A DNA stretch of 64,000 nucleotides from NCBI GenBank assembly GCA_033725935.1, contig MU867118.1, forward strand, positions 124,001-188,000, read 5' to 3'. Positions 11,401 to 20,950 of this stretch are shown piece after piece (position 1 is the first letter of the stretch; each line of letters begins with the position of its first letter). The notes under the pieces are model-generated. The model was not told the DNA's origin. It worked only from the letters and a program-made list of their open reading frames with translations, and did not search any database. A program made the position numbers and the translations under genes. The stretch is from Cladorrhinum sp. PSN259 (taxonomy: Eukaryota > Ascomycota > Sordariomycetes > Sordariales > Podosporaceae).

Positions 11401-13876
11401 GGACATCTGCCAAGGTCAGTTCTTGGGGATGAGACCTCAGTTTCTCAATGGTGTCCAGCAGCAAATGTTCGTAATGCTGCACCCACTGTGATATCCGCTG
11501 CTGATCCTTTGAGAACTTGCTGTAGATAAACTTGACCTTGGCGCTACCCTTGTCGACCATGGCGCTGACCTCAAACAGTGCAATGCGCCCTACGTTAGAT
11601 CCGATATCCGATGTTGGTGAGCCCAGGTTACGACCCGGTATCGCGAGCTGTTCCATGACACCATTATCGCGCTCCAGATGTTGCAACGAACCTGCGTAGG
11701 TAAACATTATCTCAAATGGCCAGTCACTTGCCACCAACTCGGCCTTGTCGTAATGGTAAAATCGGGAAGCGAAGTACTGGGCTCCTCGAGAAGGTATTGA
11801 CCGTCGGGTATCTTTGAGATGTCGAAGTACCGTAATCACATCATCGCCGCTCTCGACCTTCTCCACAACGGGGCAAAGTGAAGTAAACCAGCCAACCGTC
11901 TCGGAAATGTCATGATCTGGATTCCAATGGTCCCTCCCGCTTTCCTGGTTCCACACCACTGGTATTGATCTGTCGTTAAAAGTCTGTGCAAATGACAGCA
12001 TGAGTACTGCAAGGTAAATATCGACACAGTCGGTCTGGAAGACTTGGTTGCAAGAAGTTTGCAGTATCGAGGTAAGGTCGTTGCTCAACGAGAAGCTAAC
12101 TTCGGTGGCGTCTCCATAAGTATTTTGTGTGTCCTGTAAGCCCCAGTACGAGTAATCCCCTGGTTGTACGTGAAACGGTAGTAAGTCCCTTGGATCCCGC
12201 GACTCTACCTCGGCTTTCTGCACATCAACCCATTTGTGGAAAGGCATTGACCTCTGAGAGAGCAAGCTCCCGTTGTCCAAAAGCTCATCCAAGTCATGAA
12301 TAATAGTGCGCCATGATCTCAAGTCAATAGCAAGGTGGTGTGCTACGAGGTAAAGTAGCTGTCGATCATCGTGAGTTGTGAGGTATTCAGCAGAAAAAAC
12401 CGGGCCAGTCTCGATGTCAACGGAAAGCTGGGTCTTCTGAATGATATCTTCCAGTTCCTGGTCTGACCGTATCTCGTGGTGATGTAGTGTGTATGACCCT
12501 TCGACGTCTGGTAATACCCTCTGCACCCATCCCTGCAAACCCCGACCGAAGCGCGCTCTGAGCATGGGATGGTGTCCCACGACAGCCTCTATCGCTGCTG
12601 AAATGTCGGCGAAACTGAATTTTCTCTTGAATCTTAGAAGAAGGCTCTGGTTGAAGCGGTAGCTTCCGTCAATGGCAACCCTGTTGCCTAAATCTCCTCC
12701 CATGGGCGTTTGGAAGTACAGGTGCTGCATGGGCGACAGGTCAAAGCAGTCCAACGTTTCCTCGTCCCACTTGTGCGCCAAACCACCGCGCGTTGCCGCA
12801 AGTGCCGCGAGTTCGGATAATGTAGTCGAGCCAAGCGCCTCAGAAGCATGTATATAAATAGATTCGTCCTTGCATCGTGCTGCAAGTTCCACAGCCATCG
12901 TTTCGTCGCCACCCAGTTGGCAGAATGAGAAGTTGACACCGATTTGAGCCTGTGGGATGTCCAGAATTTTGCTCACCAACCTCTGTAGTGTCTTTTCCAT
13001 CTGGGACTCTGGTGCTTGCAGCGTCTCCTGGTGCTCCATGCTCAAGGCTCGATGATGAACATCTTCGTTGATATTTTGCGCCCAAGTCCGTAATCGCCTC
13101 ACATCGATCTCGCCAGCCTCATTTGCTGGCATGGCATCCAAAACAATCCAGAGGTCCGGGATGTCGTCTTCCGGTAACACTGATTCGGCAGTCTGCTTTA
13201 AGCGGGCAACCTGCGTCCCTGCATACAGAGCGTGTGACTGTGGGATGAGATCAATCGCAGACGGATCCGCCTTTTCAACCTGTATGCCCGAGAGCGTCAT
13301 CAGGGCAATGAGCTTACCCTCAAGCAAGCCAGCTTTCGGCCGTACCGTTGCTATCCTCGCTAGTTCTGGTTGTATTCCCAGTGACTGTTCGATTTCCGTC
13401 CGTTGTCCTCCTAATGTGACTGAGCTCGCATAGCTCGATTTGCGGGAATGCAGGTCATTATGCACAGGTGTCGTCGGTGTCCGACCAGTTCTCGAAATAT
13501 CCAGCGGGGTAGCCACAGCTGGCTCGATGGCGACAGCAGCGGCAGACTCGGCAGACTCGGCCTCGGAGTATTGTGGTTGCGGGGGACAAGGAGTAATGCA
13601 CGACTGCAGCTCGGAAAGGGTCGAACATCGAAGTATGTCTTTGACCTTGACGTCCATGCCGGCATCCATGCAAGCCTTCCTGAGCGCCGCTGCGCTGTGT
13701 TCGTTTCCTCCCAAATCCTTGAATGACGATTCGTGTATGTGTATCTTTTCTGGATTTATTCGGAGAACTTGAGCAACCACTGCCTGCAAGCGAGCCTCGA
13801 TCGTTTCGTCCTCGAGAAGTAACCATGAAGTCGATGCGTCGATGCGCGGGACGGGGAGCTTGGAGGGCGAGGCCAT
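5417..13876 (-). CDS. Degenerate nonribosomal peptide synthetase-like protein (probable pseudoenzyme)
   Basis: A 2819-residue, intronless NRPS-like protein. Order: carrier T1 (about 25-92), a remnant resembling the C-terminal part of an adenylation domain (175-280), T2 (290-358), epimerase-type condensation domain E (375-835), condensation C1 (850-1280), adenylation A (1300-1810), T3 (1838-1905), terminal condensation C2 (1950-2385), T4 (2425-2515), then about 300 disordered Ser/Pro/Gly-rich residues. All four phosphopantetheine sites are lost: Ser is E59, E325, A1874 and L2470. C1 and C2 lack the catalytic His (STALCDS 987-993; SKAQYDD 2097-2103). In A, the P-loop, YGPTE and TGD motifs are altered (TSSNEARG, YGPQD, KTGH). 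Only E keeps HHLAIDLRSW (513-522) and GWFTSL. The start is the ATG before 'ASPSK'; the frame is open 46 codons further upstream. The long open frame argues against a pseudogene, so a structural or regulatory role is inferred. No other biosynthetic genes lie nearby. Confidence 0.85.
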   Translation of the reverse strand: MASPSKLPVPRIDASTSWLLLEDETIEARLQAVVAQVLRINPEKIHIHESSFKDLGGNEHSAAALRKACMDAGMDVKVKDILRCSTLSELQSCITPCPPQPQYSEAESAESAAAVAIEPAVATPLDISRTGRTPTTPVHNDLHSRKSSYASSVTLGGQRTEIEQSLGIQPELARIATVRPKAGLLEGKLIALMTLSGIQVEKADPSAIDLIPQSHALYAGTQVARLKQTAESVLPEDDIPDLWIVLDAMPANEAGEIDVRRLRTWAQNINEDVHHRALSMEHQETLQAPESQMEKTLQRLVSKILDIPQAQIGVNFSFCQLGGDETMAVELAARCKDESIYIHASEALGSTTLSELAALAATRGGLAHKWDEETLDCFDLSPMQHLYFQTPMGGDLGNRVAIDGSYRFNQSLLLRFKRKFSFADISAAIEAVVGHHPMLRARFGRGLQGWVQRVLPDVEGSYTLHHHEIRSDQELEDIIQKTQLSVDIETGPVFSAEYLTTHDDRQLLYLVAHHLAIDLRSWRTIIHDLDELLDNGSLLSQRSMPFHKWVDVQKAEVESRDPRDLLPFHVQPGDYSYWGLQDTQNTYGDATEVSFSLSNDLTSILQTSCNQVFQTDCVDIYLAVLMLSFAQTFNDRSIPVVWNQESGRDHWNPDHDISETVGWFTSLCPVVEKVESGDDVITVLRHLKDTRRSIPSRGAQYFASRFYHYDKAELVASDWPFEIMFTYAGSLQHLERDNGVMEQLAIPGRNLGSPTSDIGSNVGRIALFEVSAMVDKGSAKVKFIYSKFSKDQQRISQWVQHYEHLLLDTIEKLRSHPQELTLADVPHLDVTYEGLQTFNTQRLATLNLPSVRDIETIYPVTAVQQSILISQAQRPDTCYLHAIYEFASPTGEPIDISRICTAWQQVTMRHAALRTVFTESVSVTGLWDKVILRRASPEMLFIDTAPTEDPVHELGNLPNLRPTHSKPLHRLTVCKAPTRTLVKLDISTALCDSISIHLLLDDLRRTYATERAINEPEQFHYPRYLWFLKSVRQEVSLDYWREKLTGVPPCHFPRLTVLPDEQRFINSGLELDITSYDLSAFTRTHKTTVAAVLRLAWGLLLRVYTGSNQVCFGFQTAGRDESNVKMRHAVGSFANTVACCFELLTYSPLSLALQKVEDELVQNWPHQHFTMAELQHAMGVKGAERLFNSCLTFTEEPAGLNSKYSTRTSFELKPITLQQTFDTDVVVNTRFSSGKLFVDIGQRILSPDQAIAVASTFGKAIRAILTAPNSSVGLVDLFSDRDYAQILAWDAESPQLTEGQSHTVVHDLVSRQAEIQPSSQAICSWDGSYTYAQLEEEATKLAHHLVDVGVGPHSVVPVVMDKCRLAPLAMLAVLKSGAAFVPIDSLELGMIQPIFERLNSRVAISSELAAPILSNLFEQVVVVTDELMGQLPENQGPVTSMAAPTDAACILFVPTSSNEARGVTFSHAALSTALIGQGPAAHISPLSRVMQLSSFNVDICITEIFTTLAYGACVCVPSAAERLQDFGAAVNRMQVNWTYMTPMLSRKLDPMLLPSLQVVCFRTRSLDDDTYNIWHGKASVVLAYGPQDVCPLGISFLEAMGTHHLRSIGRPFCGTLQIVNPDDHKKRVPVGAVGELVVEGPTLGFSYPNRESTLTQMSALGTMGSKARYFKTGHRARYTQGGLMEFISSKREDIELDGKIVNVTDIEQYLRRCLGLGMDVIVDIVAFRGQADPILAAFVEFGDRLEAEETLSNLGPATKELLATTKRLVEFGLKNRSTPSMVPTVFIPVKHLPVTASLKVNRKRLQKMINGMTIEELYNLATIDAASEAKLPALKPLPLTESEEKMRSIWARVLGFEEAKISALDTFFGVGGDAILAAQLVTACRHEGITVDIADILRNGTLTEISRAIITAETPQSVHPIHAAPSAPASPVPKTASASPAPSNPNNIKEVFIEKVIAPKIGVDPSAIADAAEASSVQIRYIETGMLRGRANINYLTFNFTGVVDAKKLETACRTLITIHPILRTVFVPYNRRVYQAVLKSADIEFRRQYCPTWRLANLLDKVIRKDQSSGTRFETPMTKFIFLDGSKQSILVLRLSKAQYDDLSVALLVKDLKRLYDGSQAAPKRPSYCEFLRCTQVANAAGAEEYWRALLEGAVMTQVVGHTQPYQMSTHTKTVRNPMLSLGSLRNLGFSFETVLKSAWAMVLAALSATPDVVFGELIDGRRIKLPNNSTVLGVMGPTVNIIPIRVQFPDTSLTPLGLLQYVHNQHLASAPFENLGSLSIVEKCTPWPYWTRFSTVLQHQTEDTAILPSEPKSFHLGGAACKFTINESRAQDMPDLLIRSFERPPGRVDLTIQFCSERVPEAFAERALQMLAANIGVLTTGSLMQEVIPMGSQYRGMMKRIPMTPSSPPLASGATDSASLIASMAHEQVQAIRQAVSNTWLSILNPLALGVPDDQVHNAAFYDLWGSLIPASQMMQQLNRELPKVNIPGADSNLKVTMEEIIENPTMLKQFELIASKVKPQGFRDTQRKDKAKEPDRGLSDSPKPISMQESKRKPSMNISVGAPSTSLGTRIRRLASTVARTNSPPVNSINRPSTASSMLNSNNPPPPTPTTPVAIGLASAMVAEMSPKIISTISSPSLSSTFSSRGPNSAMTVGSFPSPGPPQLPTLPSFEPIAEEAEHHDGQLGATSALGKPFRQASPLGADSVDSMTDGSSAVTHGIAVVDGSAAGPGLGLEGVWAGMVIPEPTLQADENGSLVAGGPPGAGIMMTPKSRYSAGGGAAARQGSPEMKETGSGSSRGTLTRAEVWGKTGMTPIVE

Positions 13877-16051
13877 GCTGGCGGGCAGCCCCAAGCCAGT
13901 ATAAACACAGAAATGAAAACAAAAAAACGACAGGATGGGTATCTCAGACAAAGGAGAAAGAGCTGCAGTGCCGTCACGCGCTGGGCCGCATGGCACAGCA
14001 AGGAGTTGGCACAAAGTTCACAGTTGGGCTGCACATGGAGCGCCCTCCGGATTTCGGGGTGGCAGCCTGGAGTTGGAGAAGGAGAGCAGAAGCAGAGGCG
14101 GGAGCGGGAAGCTGAAAACCCAAGCGATGAGGTGTGGGAGCGTCCGACATGTATCAGGAGCAGTCGCCACAAAGTCGCAGCAAGATATTGTCAAGGTGAA
14201 AGAAAACAAGCGCGAGCTCACAACTCGTGTGTCGGCGACTCTGGCAATCCTTGGTTGAACATCCGCGCCGCTTTTGCAACCTTGGCACACTGTCGATGGC
14301 ACTTGATGAGCAAGCTCTGAAAGCTGCGGCGGGGGGTCGAAACAGCACCACTGGCAACCCTGGACACACAAGCACTGCGACGTGCCAGGGAGCCTTGTGT
14401 GGTGGTTCCCGGTCATCAAGAGGAACAATCCAATGAAGAGGGGGGCCAGCTGGGCTCAGCCTCTAGGCTGCATAATGCCCCCCTTGGCTGATCTCCAGAT
14501 CCGGCCTGGAAGCCGGGAGCCGACACGCCGCGAAGCAACCTGGCTGCGTGGGAGATGCATGACCTTGCCAGGGAGAGGAAAGGCAGTTGCTCTTGTCGAG
14601 ATAACGGGAACGCGGCCTGTCTCTGAGGCCATCAAGAGATGGGACGAAAAAGGCCAGGACGCTGCCAGGGGGTGGGGTAGATGGGAATCAGCGACTAGAA
14701 ACGACGCCCTCGTGTGTGTGCAACAAGCCCAATTTGCTGAGCCGCCCCTGGCGCCTCGGAAAGGCACGAAATTTTTGGCATCCCTCTCTGCGACGGGCTA
14801 CGGGACACACGGGGAGGAGGAGAGTCGATGCTGGTGAAGGAAATGAATCCAAACAACTTCCAGGACTGGGCCGTCGATAATTACTCGGTGGTGGTTGTGA
14901 AACCGTGATGCATCCAGAAAACAAAAACCGCAAAGAGCAAAGAGCAAAAACGGCGCGGGTTTAGCGCCCGCGCCTGGCGGCAGTTTCGAAGTCGTCGTCC
15001 AATCGCCAACAGTCCAAGTTCGTGATGTCTTGCGGCAGTGTCTCCCGTTTGGGCATGGTTACAGCGCCCAGCATCTGACGATCTTCAGATCCCCGCTTGA
15101 CAGGCACCATTGGGGCCAACGGTGCCATCCATTTCTCCCCCGCAGGCTGAAGGGCTGAAGGGGCCAAATATCGAGGTTGGGTGAAAAGACCCGTCGGACT
15201 GCAAAATGCAAGTGATGGAAGACGACAAAAAAACCTCGGATTGTCAGGCACCAGAGTATTGTTGAATCCAATCCATCCTTCGCTGAGATTAATGAGGGGT
15301 TCTGCGGCGCAAGTGTGAAAAACAACGGCGATTGCCTGCTAAATGCCCCGCTTTCAATGGCAGGAACGTAGGTAGTAATTTCCTTGCACTGGGTGCCAGG
15401 AACGCCACAACTGAAGGAAGCAAACCATCACCTCACACACTCACCGAGGTCCATGTGTTTGTTGAGTTGATAATTGATTGCGTTCGGGACCGTCGGTATC
15501 TGCATCTGCTCGTGTTGGGCCTGCCTTGGTGATCATTTGTTTGGGCCGTCCGGGAAAGAGCCAACGCTCGGTGACGGCAGTCAACTAAATTCGATGCCCC
15601 CACTTATGGCCTAGGCCTAGCAAGAGCCAAGCATTGGGGTCCAAGATGATCATATTTCGAAGTTTTGGAAGCAGTCAGCAGTCAGCACAGAACAGCAAGA
15701 GACTTGCAGTCTTTTCGGGTCCTAGATTTGTGCATAATCGCCTGGATCGGAATGCTGACTTCATGGCGACAAAATTTACCCATAATGTTTAGAAAGGTTC
15801 AGTTGATGTCGAGAACAAGGTTACTCACTCCCCTAACCCATCAATTCTCAGTTCAACTGAACCCACCCGGTCCCGAATGCCATTCACGTGAACATGAAAC
15901 CCCGCCAGTTCCCCAAATCATGGGCAGTGGCACCATTACTGTTTTTTTTTGCAAACTCTAATCAATTTCATTATGGCTCGATAACGATGTCAATATCACA
16001 ATGCGTTGTCCTCAATAGTGCAATGGGTAAGCCGCCACAGCTGTGCTCACA
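13877..16051. other. 2.2-kb divergent promoter region
   Basis: The spacer lies between the NRPS-like gene (-) and the phosphatase gene (+). Bases 13880-14940 are GC-rich, with open frames on both strands, none with family features; part is probably the long 5' leader of the NRPS-like gene. Bases 15600-16050 are AT-richer. I found no gene here. Confidence 0.5.
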
Positions 16052-17415
16052 ATGATTCCCAAGATGGGAGGTCCTGGACTTGGCTCGATCCCGGGACCGT
16101 GGCATCAACTCCAACCCAATCCAACGAGGGCTCACAATTCTGCGATCTCCGGTCGAAGAATTCTCGCAATAATATCCACTGCCTTTCTCTTTTGGGTTAT
16201 TTTATTCATTGCTTTGCCCGAACGTGACTCCCCATTTCCCCTATTGCGCCCAACTCCCAAAGATCATCCGTTTGGCCCTCTCAGATTTCATGAAGATGGC
16301 ACATTCCACATCTGCATCTTGGAAGACCTTCACTTTGGAGAGAGTAAGCATAAATCTATGTTCTTCAAATCCACAATGTCCAGCGTCATTAACTTACCCA
16401 AGACGCGTGGAAACCCTGGGGCCCACGCCAAGACCTGGCCACCATCAAAGTGATCGGGTCTGTCCTTGATGCGGAACCCTCAACCTCCCTCGTCGTCCTC
16501 AACGGGGATCTAATCACCGGCGAAAACACCTTTCTGGAAAACAGCACCCACTACATCGACCAAATCGTTTCCCCTCTGGTTCACCGAAACCTCACCTGGG
16601 CCTCAACCTACGGCAACCACGACAGCCAGTTCAACCTCTCCCGCTCAGCCCTCTTCTCAAGAGAAAAACGATATCCAAATTCCCGAACAGTCCAAATGGT
16701 GTCCTCCCAAAATGACAAAGCAGGCATAACCAATTACTTCCTCCCCGTCTATCCTTCTGTCTCCTCCAGCAGCCACGGTGACAAGCCCTTATTAATCCTC
16801 TACTTCTTCGACAGCCGTGGTGGATTCTTCTTCCAGGCAAAAAAGAAAGGACAGTCGAATTGGGTGGACTCCAGTGTGGTAGACTGGTTCAAGCGCACCT
16901 CGTCAATATATCCTCAAGTCCCTTCTCTTGCGTTCGTACACATCCCGCCTAACGCTACGCTTACTTTGCAGCAAGAGGGTATTGATGCCCATCACCACCC
17001 TGGTATCAACCAGGATATTCCACTCTCTCAGCAAGGTCAAGGGTGGTGTTCGGATGGGACTGAAGGTTGTAAATATGGGGGAAAAGATGTGCCATTTATG
17101 CAAGCCCTGGCTGAGACACCTGGATTGATGGCCGTGTTCGTTGGACATGACCATGGGAATACATGGTGCAAGAAGTGGGTTCATGGGGCCAGTTTATGCT
17201 TTGGTCAGCATACAGGGTATGGAGGGTACGGCAGATGGGTCAGGGGAGCAAGACAGGTGGTTGTTTCTGTTGAGGGCTTAATAGAGAAGGAGGTCAACAC
17301 TTGGCTGAGGCTGGAAACAGGTAAGGTCGTGGGAAAGGTGACTCTCAACGAGAGCTACGGAGGGGATTGGTACGAGAAGGTAAAGGATGAGAGAACGTGT
17401 CTGGATTGTCATTAA
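16052..17415 (+). CDS. Membrane-anchored calcineurin-like phosphoesterase (DCR2/PHM5 type)
   Basis: Two exons, 16052-16343 and 16403-17415, with a 59-bp intron (GTAAGC donor, CAAG acceptor, 'attaac' branch), giving 434 residues. A single N-terminal membrane segment (residues about 37-56, 'ILAIISTAFLFWVILFIA') suggests a type II membrane or secretory-pathway protein. The metallophosphatase motifs appear in order: LEDLHFGE (Asp, His), NGDLITGEN, TYGNHDS, FVHIPPN and GHDHGNTWC, so the two-metal centre looks complete. The family hydrolyses phosphomonoesters; yeast Dcr2 is linked to cell-cycle timing and the unfolded-protein response. The intron falls inside the first metal motif region, and removing it restores the conserved FGENAW stretch, which supports the model. 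Physiological substrate unknown. Confidence 0.88.
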
Positions 17416-17728
17416 ATGCCTTTCGTCTCTCCGTATCGAGGACAGTCTCCAGCACAGATCATAGCTCCACGATTTCACATACAGTTGCCTTTTCTGTTCG
17501 ATCTAAGATTCCACCAGAAACACACATAGAAGTTGTCTGTGCATATGATAAGCCGCTACAGTAAAGATGCCCCTTGGCTAAATTCCACACCAAACTCAGA
17601 ATCTTCTGCAAAGATCATCTAATCATCAAAATGACATCTGGATCATGTGCTCGCCTACGATCCAATGCCCCAAAGACCCTAGATCATGTCTATGAAGAAA
17701 CAGTGAACGCCACCACACCAACACCCAC

Positions 17729-18362
17729 TTAAGCCTTCTCCTTTGTCGGCTCGGCGTGGTTCATCTCCTCCATGATAGTCAACAGAGGTGCAGGCGCAGG
17801 CACGGGTACAGGTGCAGCCGCCAATGCACTCTCCCTCGGTTTCTTCTCATAAGTCTCATCATGCTGAACAGGAACAGCTTCCATTTCTCCGCCATCAGGC
17901 TTGCGCGCAACAAGCTTCCCACAAGCTTCGCAATAGTGGTTCGTGTCGGAGAAGCAGCGACAAACGCACGGGACGATAGAACCGACGACGCAGCCGATTA
18001 CGCAGCAGACCAGTGATGCTTTGCTATTACCACTATTTGTTAGCGACAATAACACGGTAGCCAATCGTGGTAGAAACCAAAGAGACTTACCAAGTGTTAT
18101 CGGTAAGCTTGTGCTCGACTCTAGTCTTCTGGCGCATCTTGCAGTAAGGGCAGAGGATATACTGCGGGGTCCCGCGAAGGTCTTCGAACGCGACAACATC
18201 GTTGGAGGGCGCAGGCTTCTCGGCCGAGGCTGGCTTCTTCTCGATTGGAGGCTGGGCTGTAACTAGATTTGCGGATTTGTTCTGCTCGGGCGGTTTGTTG
18301 TTCGGGATGGGAACAGGCTCTATTGCCAGGGAGTCGCTGGAACGGCGCGCCACGGTGGTCAT
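17729..18362 (-). CDS. LITAF-domain zinc/membrane protein
   Basis: Two exons, 18362-18091 and 18032-17729, with a 58-bp intron (GTAAGT donor, CTAAC branch, ATAG acceptor), coding for 191 residues. The LITAF domain is split by the intron: the first knuckle CPYC is in exon 1, followed by a Cys-rich hydrophobic stretch ('VCCVIGCVVGSIVPC') and the second knuckle HYCEACG in exon 2. In the family the two CxxC pairs bind one zinc and the hydrophobic stretch dips into the cytosolic face of endosomal or plasma membranes. The N-terminus is Pro/Ser-rich. The C-terminal tail is rich in Ala/Pro and Glu. The start ATG at 18362 is the first in frame that gives a simple leader. It is convergent with the phosphatase gene. 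Role in this fungus unknown. Confidence 0.85.
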
Positions 18363-19031
18363 TGTGATGGGATTATCTGTACCAACTCTCTCTCTCTCGT
18401 CCAAGCCGAAGGTCGACAAGTGTGAGAAGGGAAGAAGGTTTTGGAACCCTTGCGACCAAACTTGAATTCTTCTCTGAAAGATCGTTCTTACCTCCGCTCT
18501 CCGGGGCAGACATGACGTCCCAGCCCGGCTCCCATTGCTCCCATCGCTCCTTCGTCCTTTCCTCATGTCCAAGGTTTCTTGGTCGCGTCACAACGCGACG
18601 CGTCAAGGGTACCTTCTTGACGGTGATGGCCCTCACCGATCTCAATCCCAACGCCGGAACGGTTGTCTTCATCCCCGGGGCGAGATGAGATAACCTCGCC
18701 CGGAATACCACCTAGCTCATCAAATTATCTGAATAAGAGGCTGAACATCATATCTCACGTCCAAACAAAGAAACCGGAATTTCCCCGTGAGATAGTATAT
18801 AATTGTTCACCCAACCTCCTGTCCATATTTCTTTGTCCAAAATATTAAACCCTGAAACAAAGGCATTCATGAGGTAACATACCAAGTAAATTATCCACCA
18901 TGTTCTCTCCAACATCTTCATTTTTCATCATCAAACCATATATTTAATTATGCTGTGCCTTCATGATCCCACTTCATCATCGTTCAGTCCCTCCAAATTC
19001 ACATCAATTCCAGCCTCATTGAAGAAAAAAA
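18363..19031. other. Spacer upstream of LITAF gene
   Basis: This probably holds the 5' leader and promoter of the LITAF-type gene. A CT/GA-rich stretch lies near 18385-18395. Bases 18710-19030 are AT-rich. ORFs on both strands here are short and lack any features; no gene called. Confidence 0.45.
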
Positions 19032-19613
19032 ATGTGCAACACAACAATCACCACAAACTTCTACTGCTCCTGTCCCCGCCGGGACCAATCCTCCTGCCCC
19101 CACAGGCTGTACCTCCGCACATCCCCAACCACTTACATATCATCCGCAATCCCAGAACCAACTGGTTTTTTTCTTCGTCGTCCTCGTGATTTTCAGCGGC
19201 ACCTGTTTTGGGAGCCTCTTTCTGTTCGGAAGGAAATTTTCAACTGCAACACGGTTGATGAAAATTGGGATGAAAATAAAGGTGACGGGAAAAAAAGAAC
19301 CCGATGCGAAGAGAAATTAGTAATCAAGAAAATCAGAGGGTTGTGTGGGTGGTGCGTTGATTCTCATGGTAATACTGCCGCGAATAAACCATTGAAAGAC
19401 GAAGAAGCTGCTGAATTAAGCAGGGGAGTGAACAGGGAGGAGGAGGGTGGAGTGTCCGAGGTGAAGTTTGGCATTACAAGTCTCCTTAATGTCCAAGATG
19501 ATGATTCTCTCACTGAAAGAGTTGAGGAGACCTCCTCCAGCCTGAGGAGTGACAACAGCAGCTCCACAAGCGAAGAAGGCTACGAAGCAGATACCGAATC
19601 TTTCACAAATTGA
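19032..19613 (+). CDS. Possible small Cys-rich hypothetical protein
   Basis: An open frame of 193 residues starting MCNTTITTNFYCSCP. The spacing of N-terminal cysteines (C2, C12, C14, then an SSCP at about 20-23) resembles the Cys pattern at the start of many small fungal proteins of unknown function that begin M-C-x-x-T. The C-terminal third is acidic and Ser-rich ('SSSLRSDNSSSTSEEGYEAD'), as in a disordered tail. There is no signal peptide or membrane segment. I do not recognise the family. The ORF is supported only by length and composition, so it may be spurious or have a different exon structure. Confidence 0.4.
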   Translation: MCNTTITTNFYCSCPRRDQSSCPHRLYLRTSPTTYISSAIPEPTGFFLRRPRDFQRHLFWEPLSVRKEIFNCNTVDENWDENKGDGKKRTRCEEKLVIKKIRGLCGWCVDSHGNTAANKPLKDEEAAELSRGVNREEEGGVSEVKFGITSLLNVQDDDSLTERVEETSSSLRSDNSSSTSEEGYEADTESFTN

Positions 19614-19942
19614 ATTTTGAACCTCTAAGCCCAAGTGTAAAATTAAATTTAGACTGGAAATATGCAAGCATCACTTCATCACTTCATCACTTCATCACGA
19701 CAGAAATAAAGATATATATATATATATACTTAGTGCATACTAAAGTACCTGACTTTATCAGTCTTCTCACCAGAGTGACTACATTTTTAACTTCATGATA
19801 ACTAACAAACAAGCAAATACCAATTCACGCCCTTATTACCCATACAACCACAATCGAGATTCAGAAAAGCAAACGAAAATTAAAAAAATAAACCTCCCAA
19901 ACCAATACATACATATGTAATATGCAGCAAAAGTATTCTTTC
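19614..19942. other. AT-rich spacer with simple repeats
   Basis: Downstream of the hypothetical ORF. It holds an 8-bp tandem repeat at 19670-19698 and a short (AT)n run at about 19711-19728. No gene seen. Confidence 0.6.
19670..19698. repeat. 8-bp tandem repeat (atcacttc)n
   Basis: The unit atcacttc is repeated three times and followed by a degenerate fourth copy. It is a short minisatellite in non-coding DNA. Confidence 0.8.
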
Positions 19943-20038
19943 TGCGCGATCCGAGATTCGAACTCGGGTCCCTCGCTATCTCAAGATGTCACAAGATGGG
20001 ATGGGAAGCGAGAATTCTAACCACTGAACTAACCGCGC
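19943..20038 (-). tRNA. tRNA-Gly(CCC) with 24-nt intron
   Basis: On the minus strand the 7-bp acceptor GCGCGGT pairs with ATCGCGC (one G-T pair), followed by discriminator A. The T arm CCGAG-TTCGAAT-CTCGG is perfect, and the anticodon stem CTCGC/GCGAG closes a loop TTCCCA..A with anticodon CCC. A 24-nt intron (19978-20001) interrupts the loop one base 3' of the anticodon, the canonical position. It decodes GGG glycine codons. Confidence 0.88.
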
Positions 20039-20950
20039 GCCTTGATCATTTAGTTTGATGGCGTTTGTGGTTTCTTTTGGACGTCATATCCTCTAGAGGA
20101 CCGGTTGTGTTTGTCAGGGAAGGCGCATTTTAGCTGGAGGTGGGGGCCCCACCTCAACCTTGAAACTTTTTCAAACTCAGAACTGCACTGTACATTGGAA
20201 GGCACGAAGGTGTTTCACAGGAATCTAAATATGTAGATGAGATTACTCATTAAAATGGATATGTTCCGGTAAGAACATTAGATTCAGTTTGTGTTGATGA
20301 GAGATGTCATTACGTCGAGCTATGTTGTTGATGGATTCAGAGGTCGTCGAAAAGGGGAAGTGGGGCCAACAAATCAGCAACACTCACAGACCAAAACAAA
20401 GCAATCACAGCAATCACGCACATACACATGGAACCGGGCCCCAGGTTGATCACACAAACAACCCAGGAAGTGACATCATAATCTTCAACAATAGCATTAC
20501 TAACCTGCTTTATCATGTTATCCATCCCACATTTACCCTCAAAGAAAACATCTAAGAAGGCCAACAACAACAACAACAACAACAACAACAACCGCTGCCA
20601 AAATACATAAAAACGTTCGACATGTTTTTTCCTCCCTAAAATAATGCCATGCCGTACATATGGATTTGATGACAGGAACAACAAAGCATAAGAGAAACGC
20701 AGAAGGGTTCAAGAAGAGTGTTGTGAGAGAGAAAAAGGAGGGTATAACTCATGTATTCCCAACGCCGTGAAAATGCAGTCAAATCATGCAAACCTGACAG
20801 ACCCGATCTGCTGGCGTAAACATTTCCCCCGAGTAATCCGTTCTACCAAAAGAGTCATAGACAATGTATGTTCCACCGTCAAGGAGAGTAAGGTGGTGGA
20901 GGAGGTGGACGATAATTGGATAGAGAGACCGTACGGTTCCCGCGGCTTTC
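20039..20950. other. Spacer downstream of the STU2-like gene
   Basis: No gene seen. It holds the 3' flank of the XMAP215-family gene (transcribed toward lower coordinates) and the 5' flank of the tRNA-Gly gene. A (CAA)n microsatellite lies at 20562-20592. Confidence 0.55.
20562..20592. repeat. (CAA)n microsatellite
   Basis: About ten uninterrupted CAA units in non-coding DNA in the 3' flank of the STU2-like gene. Confidence 0.9.

Noticed and set aside
14382..14837. 151-codon ORF in the NRPS/phosphatase spacer
   Set aside because: No family feature, overlapping ORFs on the opposite strand, and GC-rich composition that favours chance open frames.
18373..18711. 112-codon minus-strand ORF upstream of the LITAF gene
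   Set aside because: Basic, low-information sequence in what is probably the 5' leader; a separate gene is not supported.
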